A stretch of DNA of 38,716 bases from NCBI GenBank assembly GCA_030149325.1, contig JASBRS010000062.1, forward strand, positions 1-38,716, written 5' to 3'. The notes beneath the pieces were generated by a model. The model saw only the letters and a list, made by a program, of their open reading frames with translations. It was not told the origin of the DNA and did not search any database. Shown here in pieces: positions 17,207 to 26,867 of the stretch (positions are counted from its first letter, which is position 1; every line of letters begins with the position of its first letter). A program made the position numbers and the translations under genes. The stretch comes from Deinococci bacterium (lineage in GTDB: Bacteria > Deinococcota > Deinococci > Deinococcales > Trueperaceae).

Positions 17207-18985
17207 ATGGCTCATCAGACCGGCAATCGCGGCGTCGCGCTCGTAACCGCGCTCGCCATCCTCGTGGTCGTGGCGCTCCTGGTGCTCGGGGTGTCGTTCA
17301 GCACCCGCATCGAGTTGTTCGTGACGCGCAACGACACCACCTCGACGCAGGCCAACTACGTCGCCCAGGCCGGGCTGCAGGCCTACAAGGTGCAGCTCTT
17401 CCAGTACTACCGTTGGCTGGAGAGCACCGGGGTCACGCAGGTGAACCCTGCGCGTACGGCCTGCTTCAACCGTCTCTCGTATGGGCTCGAGCTCGATCGC
17501 AACGTCTCCAACATCCAGAACGGCACCTTCCAGTACACCTGGAGCAGCTCCAACAGCATCGGACCGTTCACCGGAACCGTGCTCGACGCCTCCGGGACCT
17601 CCACGGTGGGGACCTACAGCGTCACCCTCTACCGCGACCCCAACAACAACAACCGCTACTCGATCACCTCCGTGGGCACCTCGAACGGGGCGAAGTCGAC
17701 GGCACGCGCGACGTTCACCATCCAGAACTCCGGGGTACTGGAGCAGGCGATCTTCGCCGGCACCGGCCAGGCCAACAAGTCCCTGAACGGCGGGGCCACC
17801 ATCCGCGGGGGGATCTACGTGGTCGGCGCGCCCAGCACCACGGCGATCGACGCCAACGGCAACTTCTCCCTCCTGAACAGCTACGACCTGGTGACCGACT
17901 ACGGGTCGGCCAACGGCACCCAGATCGCGCAGTACGTCACCTCCCAGAACCAGGTCGCGAACAACCTGTGCGCGACGCTCCGGGTCGAGCAGGGCAACAT
18001 CGCCCTCGGTGGCAGCACCGTGCTCGGTCAGCCCACCAACAAGCTGCTGGGCGTCTACGTCGGCAGCGGCACCGCCGACATCTCCTACCAGGGCAACTTC
18101 CTGAACACCTGCACCCAGACCAAGGGTGTCTGCACCGACGACCTGGGCAAGTTCAACCTCTCCAACCCGCCGACCTTCCCGACCTTCGACGGCCCTCCCA
18201 ACAGCCAGGAGTGCACCCAGTCCACGTGGCGAGCGTGCATCCATGCGGACGCCGTTAGCCACGGGTTCCAGGCCATCAACGGCGCGGTAACGACGCCACC
18301 CGGGGGCGCTCCGAACAACGGCGACTGGATCAACAACTGTGTAACCCCGATGGCGACGCGCGACCTGGTCCTCGGGGCGGGCACCTTCATCAACTGCACG
18401 TACAACTACAACGGCCGGACCTACGGCTTCAAGTTCGACGGCACCGTCACCCCGGCGCAGTTCGAGGTCTACGGTAGCGTCGACCTCTCCGGCTACAACG
18501 TCAGCATCGAGACCAGCACCGAGTACACGGCCGCCTCCTACGGCGGGACCAACGCCACCAACAACGCCTCCTTCGTGGTCGAGGATCCCTCGTGCGGCCA
18601 GGGGCCCGTGGCCTGCACCTACGGCAATGTCAACCTCGACGCCGATCTGGTGCCCAACGCCAGCGGCGGCAGCGCCGACCAGTTCCCCAACAACGTCCTC
18701 GGGATCATCGCCGAGCACGACATGTACCAGCGCGGCCAGTACGTGATGGCGCCCGTGTACGCCGGCAACACCTTCCGGATCATCAAGGACAACGTGCTGT
18801 TCGGCTCGGTCATCTCGAACATGTTCTGCACCACCAGCGCCGGCAGCAAGACCGATTGCACGGCGGGCCAGAAGTCCGAGGTCGTCTACATCAACACCGC
18901 CAACAACAAGCCGGCGCTACTCAAGCAGATCAGCCCCAAGGCCGGCATCCCCACCTTCGCCGTCGACAGCTACGAGCTGAAGTAG
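17207..18985 (+). CDS. Large PilX/ComZ-like tip pilin
   Basis: 592-residue prepilin-like protein. The N-terminus NRG precedes VALVTALAILVVVALLVLG, which has Thr instead of Glu at mature position 5, as in PilX/GspK proteins thought to sit at the fibre tip. A pilin core (about 30-170) is followed by a long Asn/Gly/Thr/Ser-rich region (about 180-560) with short beta-type repeats such as LNGGATIRGGIYVVG and FEVYGSVDLSGYNVSIET, suggesting a beta-solenoid. Size, order and features match ComZ of Thermus, a competence pilin with an inserted beta-solenoid proposed to bind DNA. The ATG is 5 nt after AGGAG (17197-17201), which overlaps the upstream stop. No pilA4-like major pilin follows. Family placement is fairly secure; DNA binding is inferred. 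Confidence 0.75.
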   Translation: MAHQTGNRGVALVTALAILVVVALLVLGVSFSTRIELFVTRNDTTSTQANYVAQAGLQAYKVQLFQYYRWLESTGVTQVNPARTACFNRLSYGLELDRNVSNIQNGTFQYTWSSSNSIGPFTGTVLDASGTSTVGTYSVTLYRDPNNNNRYSITSVGTSNGAKSTARATFTIQNSGVLEQAIFAGTGQANKSLNGGATIRGGIYVVGAPSTTAIDANGNFSLLNSYDLVTDYGSANGTQIAQYVTSQNQVANNLCATLRVEQGNIALGGSTVLGQPTNKLLGVYVGSGTADISYQGNFLNTCTQTKGVCTDDLGKFNLSNPPTFPTFDGPPNSQECTQSTWRACIHADAVSHGFQAINGAVTTPPGGAPNNGDWINNCVTPMATRDLVLGAGTFINCTYNYNGRTYGFKFDGTVTPAQFEVYGSVDLSGYNVSIETSTEYTAASYGGTNATNNASFVVEDPSCGQGPVACTYGNVNLDADLVPNASGGSADQFPNNVLGIIAEHDMYQRGQYVMAPVYAGNTFRIIKDNVLFGSVISNMFCTTSAGSKTDCTAGQKSEVVYINTANNKPALLKQISPKAGIPTFAVDSYELK

Positions 18986-19006
18986 GCGCCTCTCTCCTCC
19001 GGCGTC

Positions 19007-19032
19007 GCGGCGGGCCCTCCGGGGCCCGCCGC
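19007..19032 (+). terminator. Hairpin between convergent comZ-like gene and scpB
   Basis: An 11-bp perfect stem, GCGGCGGGCCC (19007-19017) with GGGCCCGCCGC (19022-19032), and a TCCG tetraloop lie 21 bp after the comZ-like stop and 37 bp beyond the scpB stop. It has no U-run. The position between convergent genes suggests use in both directions. Confidence 0.65.
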
Positions 19033-19069
19033 TCGTCGTGCTCGGGGCGGGGGTCGGGGGGCCGTCGCC

Positions 19070-19594
19070 TCAGCCGCGCAGGAACTCGGTGGGCTGGTCG
19101 TCGATGGCGGGCAGGTCGTCGAGCGAGCGCAGTCCGAACTCCAGCAGGAAGCGCTCGGTGGTGGCGTAGAGCAGCGGCTTCCCCACCACGTCCTTGCGCC
19201 CCACGACCTTGATCAGCTCGCGCTCCTGGAGCGTCTCCAACGTCGACGAGCACGACGCCCCGCGCGCGGCCTCGAGCTCACCCCGCGTGACGGGCTGATG
19301 GTAGGCCACCAGGGCCAGCGTCTCGAGCGCCGCGTTCGACAGGTTCGGGAGCGGCGCCGGCGACAGCATCCCGGCCAGGCTGGTGACGAGCGATGGGTCG
19401 ACGACCAGGCGGTAGCCGCCCGCGACCTCCTCGACCACCAGGCCCAGCTCGGCCTCCTGGAGGGCGGCGTCGAGCGACCGTACCTCGCGAGCGACGGCGT
19501 CGGCGCTCACGTCGAGCAGGCGCTCGAGCTCGCGACGGGCCACCGGCCGACCGGCGGCCAGCAGGGCGGCGCACAGGAGGGAGCGAGGACGCAC
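19070..19594 (-). CDS. scpB: Segregation and condensation protein ScpB
   Basis: 174-residue winged-helix kleisin-interacting subunit of the SMC-ScpA-ScpB condensin. Conserved features are LLCAALLAAGRPVARRELER at the N-terminus, LSNAALETLALVAYHQPVTR (about 93-112), which is the ScpB signature, and the VVGRKDVVGKPLLYATTERF block (about 133-152), followed by FGLRSLDDLP. The GTG start at 19594 is supported by GAGCAT 5 nt upstream and a perfect TTGACA 18 nt further up. scpA, usually adjacent, is not in the window. The gene lies 94 bp downstream of the second pilin operon, on the same strand, but has its own promoter. Confidence 0.93.
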   Translation of the reverse strand: MRPRSLLCAALLAAGRPVARRELERLLDVSADAVAREVRSLDAALQEAELGLVVEEVAGGYRLVVDPSLVTSLAGMLSPAPLPNLSNAALETLALVAYHQPVTRGELEAARGASCSSTLETLQERELIKVVGRKDVVGKPLLYATTERFLLEFGLRSLDDLPAIDDQPTEFLRG

Positions 19595-19599
19595 CCCGT

Positions 19600-19629
19600 A
19601 TGCTCGCAAGGCCGGCGCGGCGCTGTCAA
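19600..19629 (-). promoter_or_regulatory. scpB promoter (-35 and -10, leaderless-type)
   Basis: Perfect -35 TTGACA (19624-19629) and, 18 nt on, -10 GAGCAT (19600-19605) keep the key A2 and T6 bases and end 5 nt before the GTG start. This is the only promoter in the window with a consensus -35. Confidence 0.6.
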
Positions 19630-19688
19630 GCCACGGCCTGCCGCCCCCCACGACCGACCCGCGCTCCCCTACGCCGCGAGCCGTACCG

Positions 19689-20108
19689 TCACGGCCGCAC
19701 CAGCACCAGCGGGGTGCCGGCGGCGAGGCCCTCGGCCGCGAGCACCCGGACGACCTCGCTCCGGCCCACCGTGGCCCGCGCCGTGACCCACACGACGCCG
19801 TCGGCGTCGGCGACGACCTCGGCCTGCGCGTCGATGCCGGCGGCCGGCCAGGGCCCGAGCCGCGCCCCCGATCGCAGCGTCGAGGGGGACAGCAGCGGCA
19901 CGGCGGCGGCCGCCAGGGCGAGCGCGCCGTCGGCGCGTCCCTCCGCCACGGCCTGCTCCTGGGCGTGGCGCGCGACCAGGGTGTCGAGCGTGGTGGTGAA
20001 CGCCAGCGTGAGCGCGAGGAGGGCGAGCACCAGCACCACCACCAGGGTGAGGACCAAAGCGACCCCGCCTTCGCGCCCTCGAGGGAACGACGGCACACCG
20101 GTCCTCAT
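19689..20108 (-). CDS. PilX/GspK-like minor pilin of the second set
   Basis: 139-residue protein. A Gly-Gly (GREGG) precedes VALVLTLVVVLVLALLALTL, a prepilin-like hydrophobic helix that lacks Glu at mature position 5, as in the comZ-like protein at 17207-18985. The helix continues into TLDTLVARHAQEQAVAEG, then a small Ala/Val-rich C-terminal domain. It is far smaller than the comZ-like counterpart (139 against 592 residues) and has no beta-solenoid. The ATG overlaps the preceding gene by 4 nt (ATGA). Last gene of the second pilin operon; likely a tip or chaperone-type subunit. Confidence 0.65.
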   Translation of the reverse strand: MRTGVPSFPRGREGGVALVLTLVVVLVLALLALTLAFTTTLDTLVARHAQEQAVAEGRADGALALAAAAVPLLSPSTLRSGARLGPWPAAGIDAQAEVVADADGVVWVTARATVGRSEVVRVLAAEGLAAGTPLVLVRP

Positions 20109-20743
20109 GGCGGCGCCGCCACCTCGGCCTCCGGCCGCGCCGGCAAGGGAGCGACCAGCCGCCGTTGGCGGCCGGACGGTGTCGACAGCGTCACCAGCAG
20201 CAGCCACGGCTCGAAGCTCGACCTCGCCCGCAGCGCGGCGCGGTCATGAGCCCCGGTCGCATCCACCCAACCGTCGACGCGGAGACCGGCGATCCCCTCC
20301 ACCAGCGGCTGGCGCACACCCGCCGCCACGGCACGGTAGAGCTGCGGGAGCCCGCGGCCGTCCACCGCCACGTCGAAGCGAAGGTCCCGCACCACCGGCC
20401 CGGAGGCCAGCGTGTCGTCGACGTAGCGAACGCGCAGGGCGTCGGGGCCGTCGGCGCCTCCGGCGAGCGTCACCACCAGCGGAGCCCGTGTGGGATCCAG
20501 GGCTGGCGCTGCGCTGCCGGCCAGCGGCCGGTAGCCGCTCCGGCGCAGCTGGCCGGCCAGCAGGTCCCGCCCCAGGTCGAGCGCCGCCAGCTCGTCCGAG
20601 GCCGCCCCCGCCGAGTCCACCGCCCCGCGGCTGCCGGCCAGCACCACCGCCGCCGCCACCACGACCAGCGAGGCCAGGGCGCCGGCCAGCAGCACCTCCA
20701 GCAGGCTCAGCCCCGCGTGCCTGCGCGCTCGTGCAGCGTTCAC
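20105..20743 (-). CDS. PilW/GspJ-like minor pilin of the second set
   Basis: 212-residue prepilin. The leader ends RARRHAG, cleaved before LSLLEVLLAGALASLVVVAA, with Glu at mature position 5. It is followed by ELAALDLGRDLLAGQLRRSG, the PilW/GspJ-type helix end. The C-terminal domain is beta-rich by composition and, unlike PilW of the first set, has no cysteine. The GTG start overlaps the upstream stop (GTGA). Codon and base usage match the neighbours, so there is no sign of recent transfer. Confidence 0.75.
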   Translation of the reverse strand: MNAARARRHAGLSLLEVLLAGALASLVVVAAAVVLAGSRGAVDSAGAASDELAALDLGRDLLAGQLRRSGYRPLAGSAAPALDPTRAPLVVTLAGGADGPDALRVRYVDDTLASGPVVRDLRFDVAVDGRGLPQLYRAVAAGVRQPLVEGIAGLRVDGWVDATGAHDRAALRARSSFEPWLLLVTLSTPSGRQRRLVAPLPARPEAEVAAPP

Positions 20744-21105
20744 GGCCGCCCCCCGGCAGGCGCCCGCTCGAGCGGCCACCAGACGGCGCTGGCACCCTCG
20801 AGGACGCGTCCGTCGGGGGCCGTGATGGTCACCCGCACGGTCTCGAGGTCGCACGCCGCGCCGCAGCTGCGATCGACGCTGCAGCTCCAGCCGTCCGCGA
20901 TCGGGCGGCTGCCGCACGCCCCCAGCCGCACCGACCTCTGCAGGGCGAGCTCGTCGCGCAGCCAGTCGGCCGCCTCGCGGCCCAGCCCGGCCGTCCGCTC
21001 GGCGCGGGCGGCCCCCGCCGCCAGGCGCGCCAGCGCCAGCACGGCCAGTGCCAGCACCGCCGCAGCCACCAGCACCTCCACGAGCGTCAGCCCGCGCGCG
21101 CTCAC
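20740..21105 (-). CDS. PilV/GspI-like minor pilin of the second set
   Basis: 121-residue prepilin. VSARG precedes LTLVEVLVAAAVLALAVLAL, with Glu at mature position 5. A short C-terminal domain has cysteines at LGACGSRP, WSCSVD, RSCGAACD and ends near the VWWPLERAP segment, so it is a minimal PilV/GspI-type pilin. The GTG start overlaps the upstream stop by 4 nt, and the stop overlaps the next GTG by 4 nt, giving tight translational coupling through the whole operon. Confidence 0.75.
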   Translation of the reverse strand: MSARGLTLVEVLVAAAVLALAVLALARLAAGAARAERTAGLGREAADWLRDELALQRSVRLGACGSRPIADGWSCSVDRSCGAACDLETVRVTITAPDGRVLEGASAVWWPLERAPAGGRP

Positions 21106-21596
21106 GGGCGTGGCTCGATCCGTACCCGGCCGAGGCTCGAGACCACCACGCCGACGCGCGTCCGGGCGTCGGCGACGACCATCGTGCCGCTGATGACGCC
21201 ACCGCCGCTGCACGATCGTGCCCCTCCCGTCGGCAGCCAGGCGATGCCGGAGCGAAAGGGCGTCTCGACGCGCACCGGCCCGTAGCGCCGGAGGTCCAGG
21301 CCCGGGCCGGGGCGCCCGCCGCAGGCGGCCGCAGCCCCGGCGGTGGCCGCACGACGCGTGAGGAGCCCGCGGGAGCCGTCGGGCAGGACCGCCACGGCGC
21401 GGCCCGTCCACATCGCCTCCAACCGCGTGGTGAGCAGCAGGGCGCGAGCGGCGGAGGCGGCGCGGAGAGCCGCGGCGGGCCGGACCCACGCCGCCCCCAC
21501 CGTGGCGAGCACGCCGATCACGGCGACCGCCACCAGGACCTCGAGCAGCGTGAACCCCCAGGGGCGACCACGGACGGAGGGCGAGGAGCGCGCCAT
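21102..21596 (-). CDS. GspH/FimT-like minor pilin of the second set
   Basis: 164-residue prepilin. The leader MARSSPSVRGRPWG is cleaved before FTLLEVLVAVAVIGVLATVG, with Glu at mature position 5. A GspH-like domain follows (RALLLTTRLEAMWTGRAVAV, then beta-rich sequence). ATG 21596 is chosen because TAGCCT lies 5 nt upstream and it gives a normal leader length; the frame is open further upstream with non-pilin sequence. It is the first gene of the second four-pilin operon (FimT, PilV, PilW and PilX types), the same type order as the plus-strand set at 15279-18985. Confidence 0.78.
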   Translation of the reverse strand: MARSSPSVRGRPWGFTLLEVLVAVAVIGVLATVGAAWVRPAAALRAASAARALLLTTRLEAMWTGRAVAVLPDGSRGLLTRRAATAGAAAACGGRPGPGLDLRRYGPVRVETPFRSGIAWLPTGGARSCSGGGVISGTMVVADARTRVGVVVSSLGRVRIEPRP

Positions 21597-21601
21597 GGCC
21601 C

Positions 21602-21607
21602 AGGCTA
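21602..21607 (-). promoter_or_regulatory. Leaderless-type -10 box of the second minor-pilin operon
   Basis: TAGCCT lies 5 nt before ATG 21596 on the minus strand, with no ribosome-binding site between. It resembles TAGGCT at 15267-15272 ahead of the first pilin operon. It lies in the 76-bp gap after the response regulator gene. Confidence 0.5.
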
Positions 21608-21672
21608 GGGCCGGCGGACGTGGGCGGGTCCGGCCGGGTCGGTCGCCGACCGAGGGGCTCTCGGCTCGGGAC

Positions 21673-22266
21673 CTAGACCAGCCCGAGCTCGGTCGCCCGC
21701 CGCACCGCACTCACCCGGTCGCGCACGTCGAGCTTGCGGAACGCGCCCAGGAGATAGTCCTTGACGGTCTCGGGGCTCAGCCCCAGCTCCTTGGCGATGG
21801 CCTTGTTGGAGAGCCCCCGGGCCATCAGCCTCAGCACCTGCCCCTCCCGCGGCGTCAGCTCGGGCAGCTCGACCCTCGGCATCCAGTCGCGCTCGGACTG
21901 GGCCAGGATGGCGCGCAGCAGGCGCGCCAGCTCACGCGGCTCGGTCTCCTTGGAGAGGAAGGCCGTGGCGCCGGCGTCGCGGGCGGCCTGGACGATGGCG
22001 GGCTCCTCGAAGGTCGTCAACATCACGACGACCGGGACCTCCTCCTCCGCGGTCACCCGCCGGCAGGCCTCGATCCCGTCCATGTCGGGCATCTTGACGT
22101 CCATCAGCACCACGTCGACGTCTCCCTGAGCGCACCGCTCGGCCGCCTGACGCCCGCTCTCGGCCTCACCGACCACCTCGAAGCCCTCGGCCCCGAGCGC
22201 CAGCGACAACCCCATCCGGAACAGCGGGTGGTCGTCGGCGATCAGCACGCGCACGCTCTCCCCCAT
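21673..22266 (-). CDS. NarL/FixJ-family response regulator
   Basis: 197-residue DNA-binding response regulator. The receiver domain (about 5-120) has the acidic pair D11-D12, the phosphoacceptor D56 in LMDVKMPDMDG, T84/T85 and K106 in LSKE. A LuxR-type helix-turn-helix (about 134-192) contains LTPREGQVLRLMARGLSNKA, IAKELGLSPETVKDYL and FRKL. ATG 22266 shares one base with the kinase stop (TGATG) and lies 6 nt after GGAGG; GTG 22269 is possible. It is the third gene of lepA-kinase-regulator and precedes the second minor-pilin operon by 76 bp on the same strand. Target genes are unknown. Confidence 0.92.
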   Translation of the reverse strand: MGESVRVLIADDHPLFRMGLSLALGAEGFEVVGEAESGRQAAERCAQGDVDVVLMDVKMPDMDGIEACRRVTAEEEVPVVVMLTTFEEPAIVQAARDAGATAFLSKETEPRELARLLRAILAQSERDWMPRVELPELTPREGQVLRLMARGLSNKAIAKELGLSPETVKDYLLGAFRKLDVRDRVSAVRRATELGLV

Positions 22267-23308
22267 CACGCGCCTCCGCCCAGGTAGGCCAGGAGGACGG
22301 TGCCGCGCTCTCCGGTGCTCTCGGTGACCAGGCGCCCGCCGTGCGCCTCCAGCACCCGCCGCGCGATGAACAGCCCCAGCCCGCCGCTACCGGCGGTGTA
22401 CTGGCGCCCCGCGATCTCGACCGGCTGCCCGTTGAACGGCTGCGCCAGACGCTCCAGCGGTTCGGGGAGGCCCGGCCCGTCGTCGCGGATGCGCACCATG
22501 CCCGGGAACACCTCCACGTCGATGCGGCCGCGCGCGTAGCGCACGGCGTTGCTGAGGAGGTTGTAGAGCGCGCGCTCGAGCTCCTTGGGATCGACCTTGG
22601 CGCGCGCGGCCCCGGACACCGAGACTTCGACGCCGCGCTCCCGCGCCAGCGGCCGCAGCCGGTCGAGCACAGCCGCCACCAGCGAGCCCACCTCGACGTC
22701 CTCGCGCTTCAGCGGGACGCTCTCGAGCTCCAGGCGGTGGGCGTCGACCAGCTTCTGCACCAACGCGATCAGCGCCTGGTTCTCGGTGGACAGCCGGCTG
22801 ACCACGTCGATGCGCTGCTCGCGCGTGAGGTGCTCGTTGTCGCGGACCACCGCCAGCAGGTGGCTTGCGGCGACCAGCGGCGTCTTCAGGTCGTGCATCA
22901 GCGCCGCCATGAACGAGCTGCGCCGTTCCTGCTCCTGATGTACCTCCGCGAGCATCTCGTTGAAGGCGCGCTTCACCGCCAGCACCTCGCGCGGCTCGCG
23001 TCCGCTCACACTCAGGCGCGCACCGCGTGCCGCGCGCGGCAGCGCCTCGACGTCCTCCGCCACGCTCGACAGCGGCGCCAGCAGTTGGGCCGACAGGACG
23101 TACCCCACGAAGGCGGAGATCCCCACCACCGCCACCAGCCAGGCCGCGATGAAGACGCCCACCGTCGAGGTGAGCGTGCCCGTACGACTGTAGGCCGGGA
23201 CGAGGACGATCACCACCAGCACCAGGTTGGGCAGGCCCGACAGCACCGCGATCACCCAGGCGAGCTGGCTGCGCAGGCTCGGACCCCTGGAGCGGCGGCG
23301 TGCCGTGC

Positions 23309-23312
<4 letters not shown>
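22266..23312 (-). CDS. Sensor histidine kinase with short-loop membrane anchor
   Basis: 348 residues. Two TM helices (about 19-41 and 51-73) are separated by only about 9 residues, so there is no extracellular sensor domain. A HAMP-like linker (about 74-125) follows, then HisKA with phosphoacceptor H140 in [10 protein letters not shown], and a HATPase_c domain with N-box [10 protein letters not shown] (251-260), G1 DDGPGLP (277-283) and G2 [13 protein letters not shown] (308-320). The GTG start overlaps the lepA stop (GTGA), and GGAGGA, the last lepA codons, is too close to serve as a normal ribosome-binding site, so coupling to lepA translation is likely. The architecture suggests intramembrane or cytoplasmic sensing. 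The partner is the adjacent NarL-type regulator. Confidence 0.9.
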
Positions 23313-25096
<1,784 letters not shown>

Positions 25097-25102
25097 GCTG
25101 GC

Positions 25103-25108
25103 ATCATA
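25103..25108 (-). promoter_or_regulatory. Leaderless-type -10 box of the lepA operon
   Basis: TATGAT (5 of 6 to consensus) lies 6 nt before the lepA GTG on the minus strand, in the 56-bp gap after tilS-tadA. This spacing puts the transcription start at the first base of the start codon or next to it. Confidence 0.65.
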
Positions 25109-25152
25109 CCGGACCCCGTGCACCGGAAAAGCAGCGCCAGAGCGCGTCTCCG

Positions 25153-26814
25153 TCACTCCCGACGGGTCTCGAAGAAGCGCCGCAGCAGCTCGGCGCCCTC
25201 GCGCGCGAGCACCCCGCCGCGCACCTGCGGACGCCGCTTCCAGGGCCCCGCACGCAGGTCGACCACCCCGCCGAGCGCGCCCTCCCGCAGGTTGTCGGCC
25301 CCGAACACCACGCGCGCCACGCGCGTCTGCAGGACGGCTCCGAGACACATCGGGCAGGGCTCGAGGGTGACGTAGAGGGTGGCCCCCTCGAGGCGCCAGT
25401 CGCCCTCGGCGGCGGCCGCGGAACGCAGCGCCAGGAGCTCGGCGTGAGCGCTGGGATCACGGTCCGCCTCGGTGCGGTTGGCCCCCTCCCCGACGATGCG
25501 GCCGCCCAGGGTCACGACCGCCCCGACCGGCAGCTCGCCCGCCTCGCCGGCGGTCCGCGCCAGCGCCAGCGCCCGTCGCATCGCCGCCTCGTCGGCGTCG
25601 GCGTCGGCGTCGGCCTCGGCACGTCCGGGCTCCAGCACGCCCGGGGCGGCCGCCACCCCCTCGATCCACAGCACCTCGCTCCCGCTCGCCAGCAGGCGCA
25701 CCGCGTCGCGCTCCTCGCGCGGCACCTTGCGGTCGATCAGCACCTCCCCCACCCGCTTGCTGCCGCCGGGCAGGCGGATGCGGTCGCCGGGGCGGCGCCC
25801 CCGGAGCTCGAGGTCGACGTGGCGGTCCAGGACCTCCGGCGCCACGCCGTCGGGGAGGTCGGCCGCGGCACGGATCGGCACGGTCGCCGCGGGATGGGGA
25901 CGCTCGACGATCTCCACCCGGTCGTAGGCCACCCGCAGCACGCGGGCGTCGTCGAGGTCGACGCGCCACGGCGTGGGCTCCGCCAGGGCGCGGCGCGCCT
26001 CTTCGATGCGGCGGGCATCCACCCGCGCCCCGGCGCGCGCCAGCAGCCCGGCCAGCGCCGCCCGTTGCAGGCCCGCGGGTGCGAGCGCGAGAGCGGCGCG
26101 CCGGTACGGACCGTCGCCGAAACGGAGGCGGACGACGTCGTCGAGGGCGGCGCGGGCGTCACGTTGCAGCGCGCCGGTACGCGCCAGGCGCTCGGCTGCG
26201 CCGGGCGCGCGGCGCTCCAGCAGCGGCAGCACCTCGGCGCGCAGCCACGCGCGGGTACGGCTGGTGTCGCGGTTGCTGGCGTCGTCGCGCGCCTCGATCC
26301 CCTCCGCCTCGAGGCTGGCGCGCAGGTCGCGGCGCCGGACCTCGAGCAGGGGCCGAACCACCCGGCCGCGTCGGGCCGGCATGCCGACGGCGAAGGCGGT
26401 GCCGCGCAGGAGCTGCCCCAGCACCGTCTCCGCCTGGTCGTCGAGCGTGTGGGCGGTCACCACCACGTCGGCTCCGAGCTGGCGCGCCGCCTCGTGGAGG
26501 AAGGCGTAGCGCAGGCGGCGCGCCGCGTCCTCCAGGTTCCAACCGCGCTGACGCGCCACCGACGCCACGTCGGCGCCGCCGAGGCGCAGCGGTACGTCGA
26601 GCCGCTGGCACAGCGTGCGCACGTAGGCGGCGTCCGCCGGGGAGTCGTCGCGCAGGCCGTGGTCGTAGTGAGCGGCGACCACGTCGATGCCCTCCGCGAG
26701 CAGCAGGTGGAGGGCCGCCACGCTGTCGGGACCCCCCGACACGGCCACGAGCACCCTCCCCGCCTCCGGGGCGAGCGCGCGCAGCCGCTCGGCCATGCGA
26801 TGCTGGACCCTCAC
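25153..26814 (-). CDS. TilS-TadA fusion: tRNA-Ile lysidine synthase plus tRNA adenosine deaminase
   Basis: 553-residue bifunctional protein. The N-terminal TilS part (about 1-395) has the PP-loop SGGPDS (26-31), which binds ATP for attaching lysine to C34 of tRNA-Ile2, [11 protein letters not shown] (about 117-127), and the TilS C-terminal region near [18 protein letters not shown] run of Ala-Asp repeats (about 398-407) joins it to a complete TadA domain (about 408-553), with zinc/catalytic motif HAE (His457, Glu459) and PCPMC (Cys487, Cys490). TadA deaminates A34 to inosine in tRNA-Arg(ACG). Both enzymes act on wobble base 34. The GTG start at 26814 is chosen because CATAAT lies 7 nt upstream; ATG 26823 (inside that box) and ATG 26796 are alternatives. 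There is no stop or frameshift between the domains. Confidence 0.93.
   Translation of the reverse strand: MRVQHRMAERLRALAPEAGRVLVAVSGGPDSVAALHLLLAEGIDVVAAHYDHGLRDDSPADAAYVRTLCQRLDVPLRLGGADVASVARQRGWNLEDAARRLRYAFLHEAARQLGADVVVTAHTLDDQAETVLGQLLRGTAFAVGMPARRGRVVRPLLEVRRRDLRASLEAEGIEARDDASNRDTSRTRAWLRAEVLPLLERRAPGAAERLARTGALQRDARAALDDVVRLRFGDGPYRRAALALAPAGLQRAALAGLLARAGARVDARRIEEARRALAEPTPWRVDLDDARVLRVAYDRVEIVERPHPAATVPIRAAADLPDGVAPEVLDRHVDLELRGRRPGDRIRLPGGSKRVGEVLIDRKVPREERDAVRLLASGSEVLWIEGVAAAPGVLEPGRAEADADADADEAAMRRALALARTAGEAGELPVGAVVTLGGRIVGEGANRTEADRDPSAHAELLALRSAAAAEGDWRLEGATLYVTLEPCPMCLGAVLQTRVARVVFGADNLREGALGGVVDLRAGPWKRRPQVRGGVLAREGAELLRRFFETRRE
25591..25620. repeat. Hexanucleotide tandem repeat coding the TilS-TadA linker
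   Basis: Four perfect GTCGGC units and a fifth with one change (CTCGGC) encode the Ala-Asp linker between the TilS and TadA domains on the minus strand. The unit is a multiple of three, so copy-number change by slippage would lengthen or shorten the linker without breaking the frame. Confidence 0.85.
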
Positions 26815-26821
26815 GCCCCGC

Positions 26822-26827
26822 ATTATG
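26822..26827 (-). promoter_or_regulatory. Leaderless-type -10 box of tilS-tadA
   Basis: CATAAT (5 of 6 to consensus) lies 7 nt before GTG 26814. It is back to back with the deoB -10 box; the two are 34 bp apart inside a 58-bp divergent gap, so their -35 zones overlap. Confidence 0.55.
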
Positions 26828-26861
26828 CCCCGCCCCAGGCGGCCGCTCGCACCCCCGAACG

Positions 26862-26867
26862 TATACT
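26862..26867 (+). promoter_or_regulatory. Leaderless-type -10 box of deoB
   Basis: TATACT (5 of 6 to consensus) lies 5 nt before the deoB ATG. It is part of the compact divergent promoter pair with tilS-tadA. Confidence 0.65.

Noticed and set aside
19595-19688. 94-bp gap between the second pilin operon and scpB as a site for a small RNA or tRNA
   Set aside because: No cloverleaf or strong hairpin seen; the only supported element is the scpB promoter.
20740-21105. Second pilin set as a degenerate pseudogene cluster because of its small subunits
   Set aside because: All four frames are intact, start and stop overlaps are clean, and prepilin cleavage sites (with Glu5 in three) are conserved.
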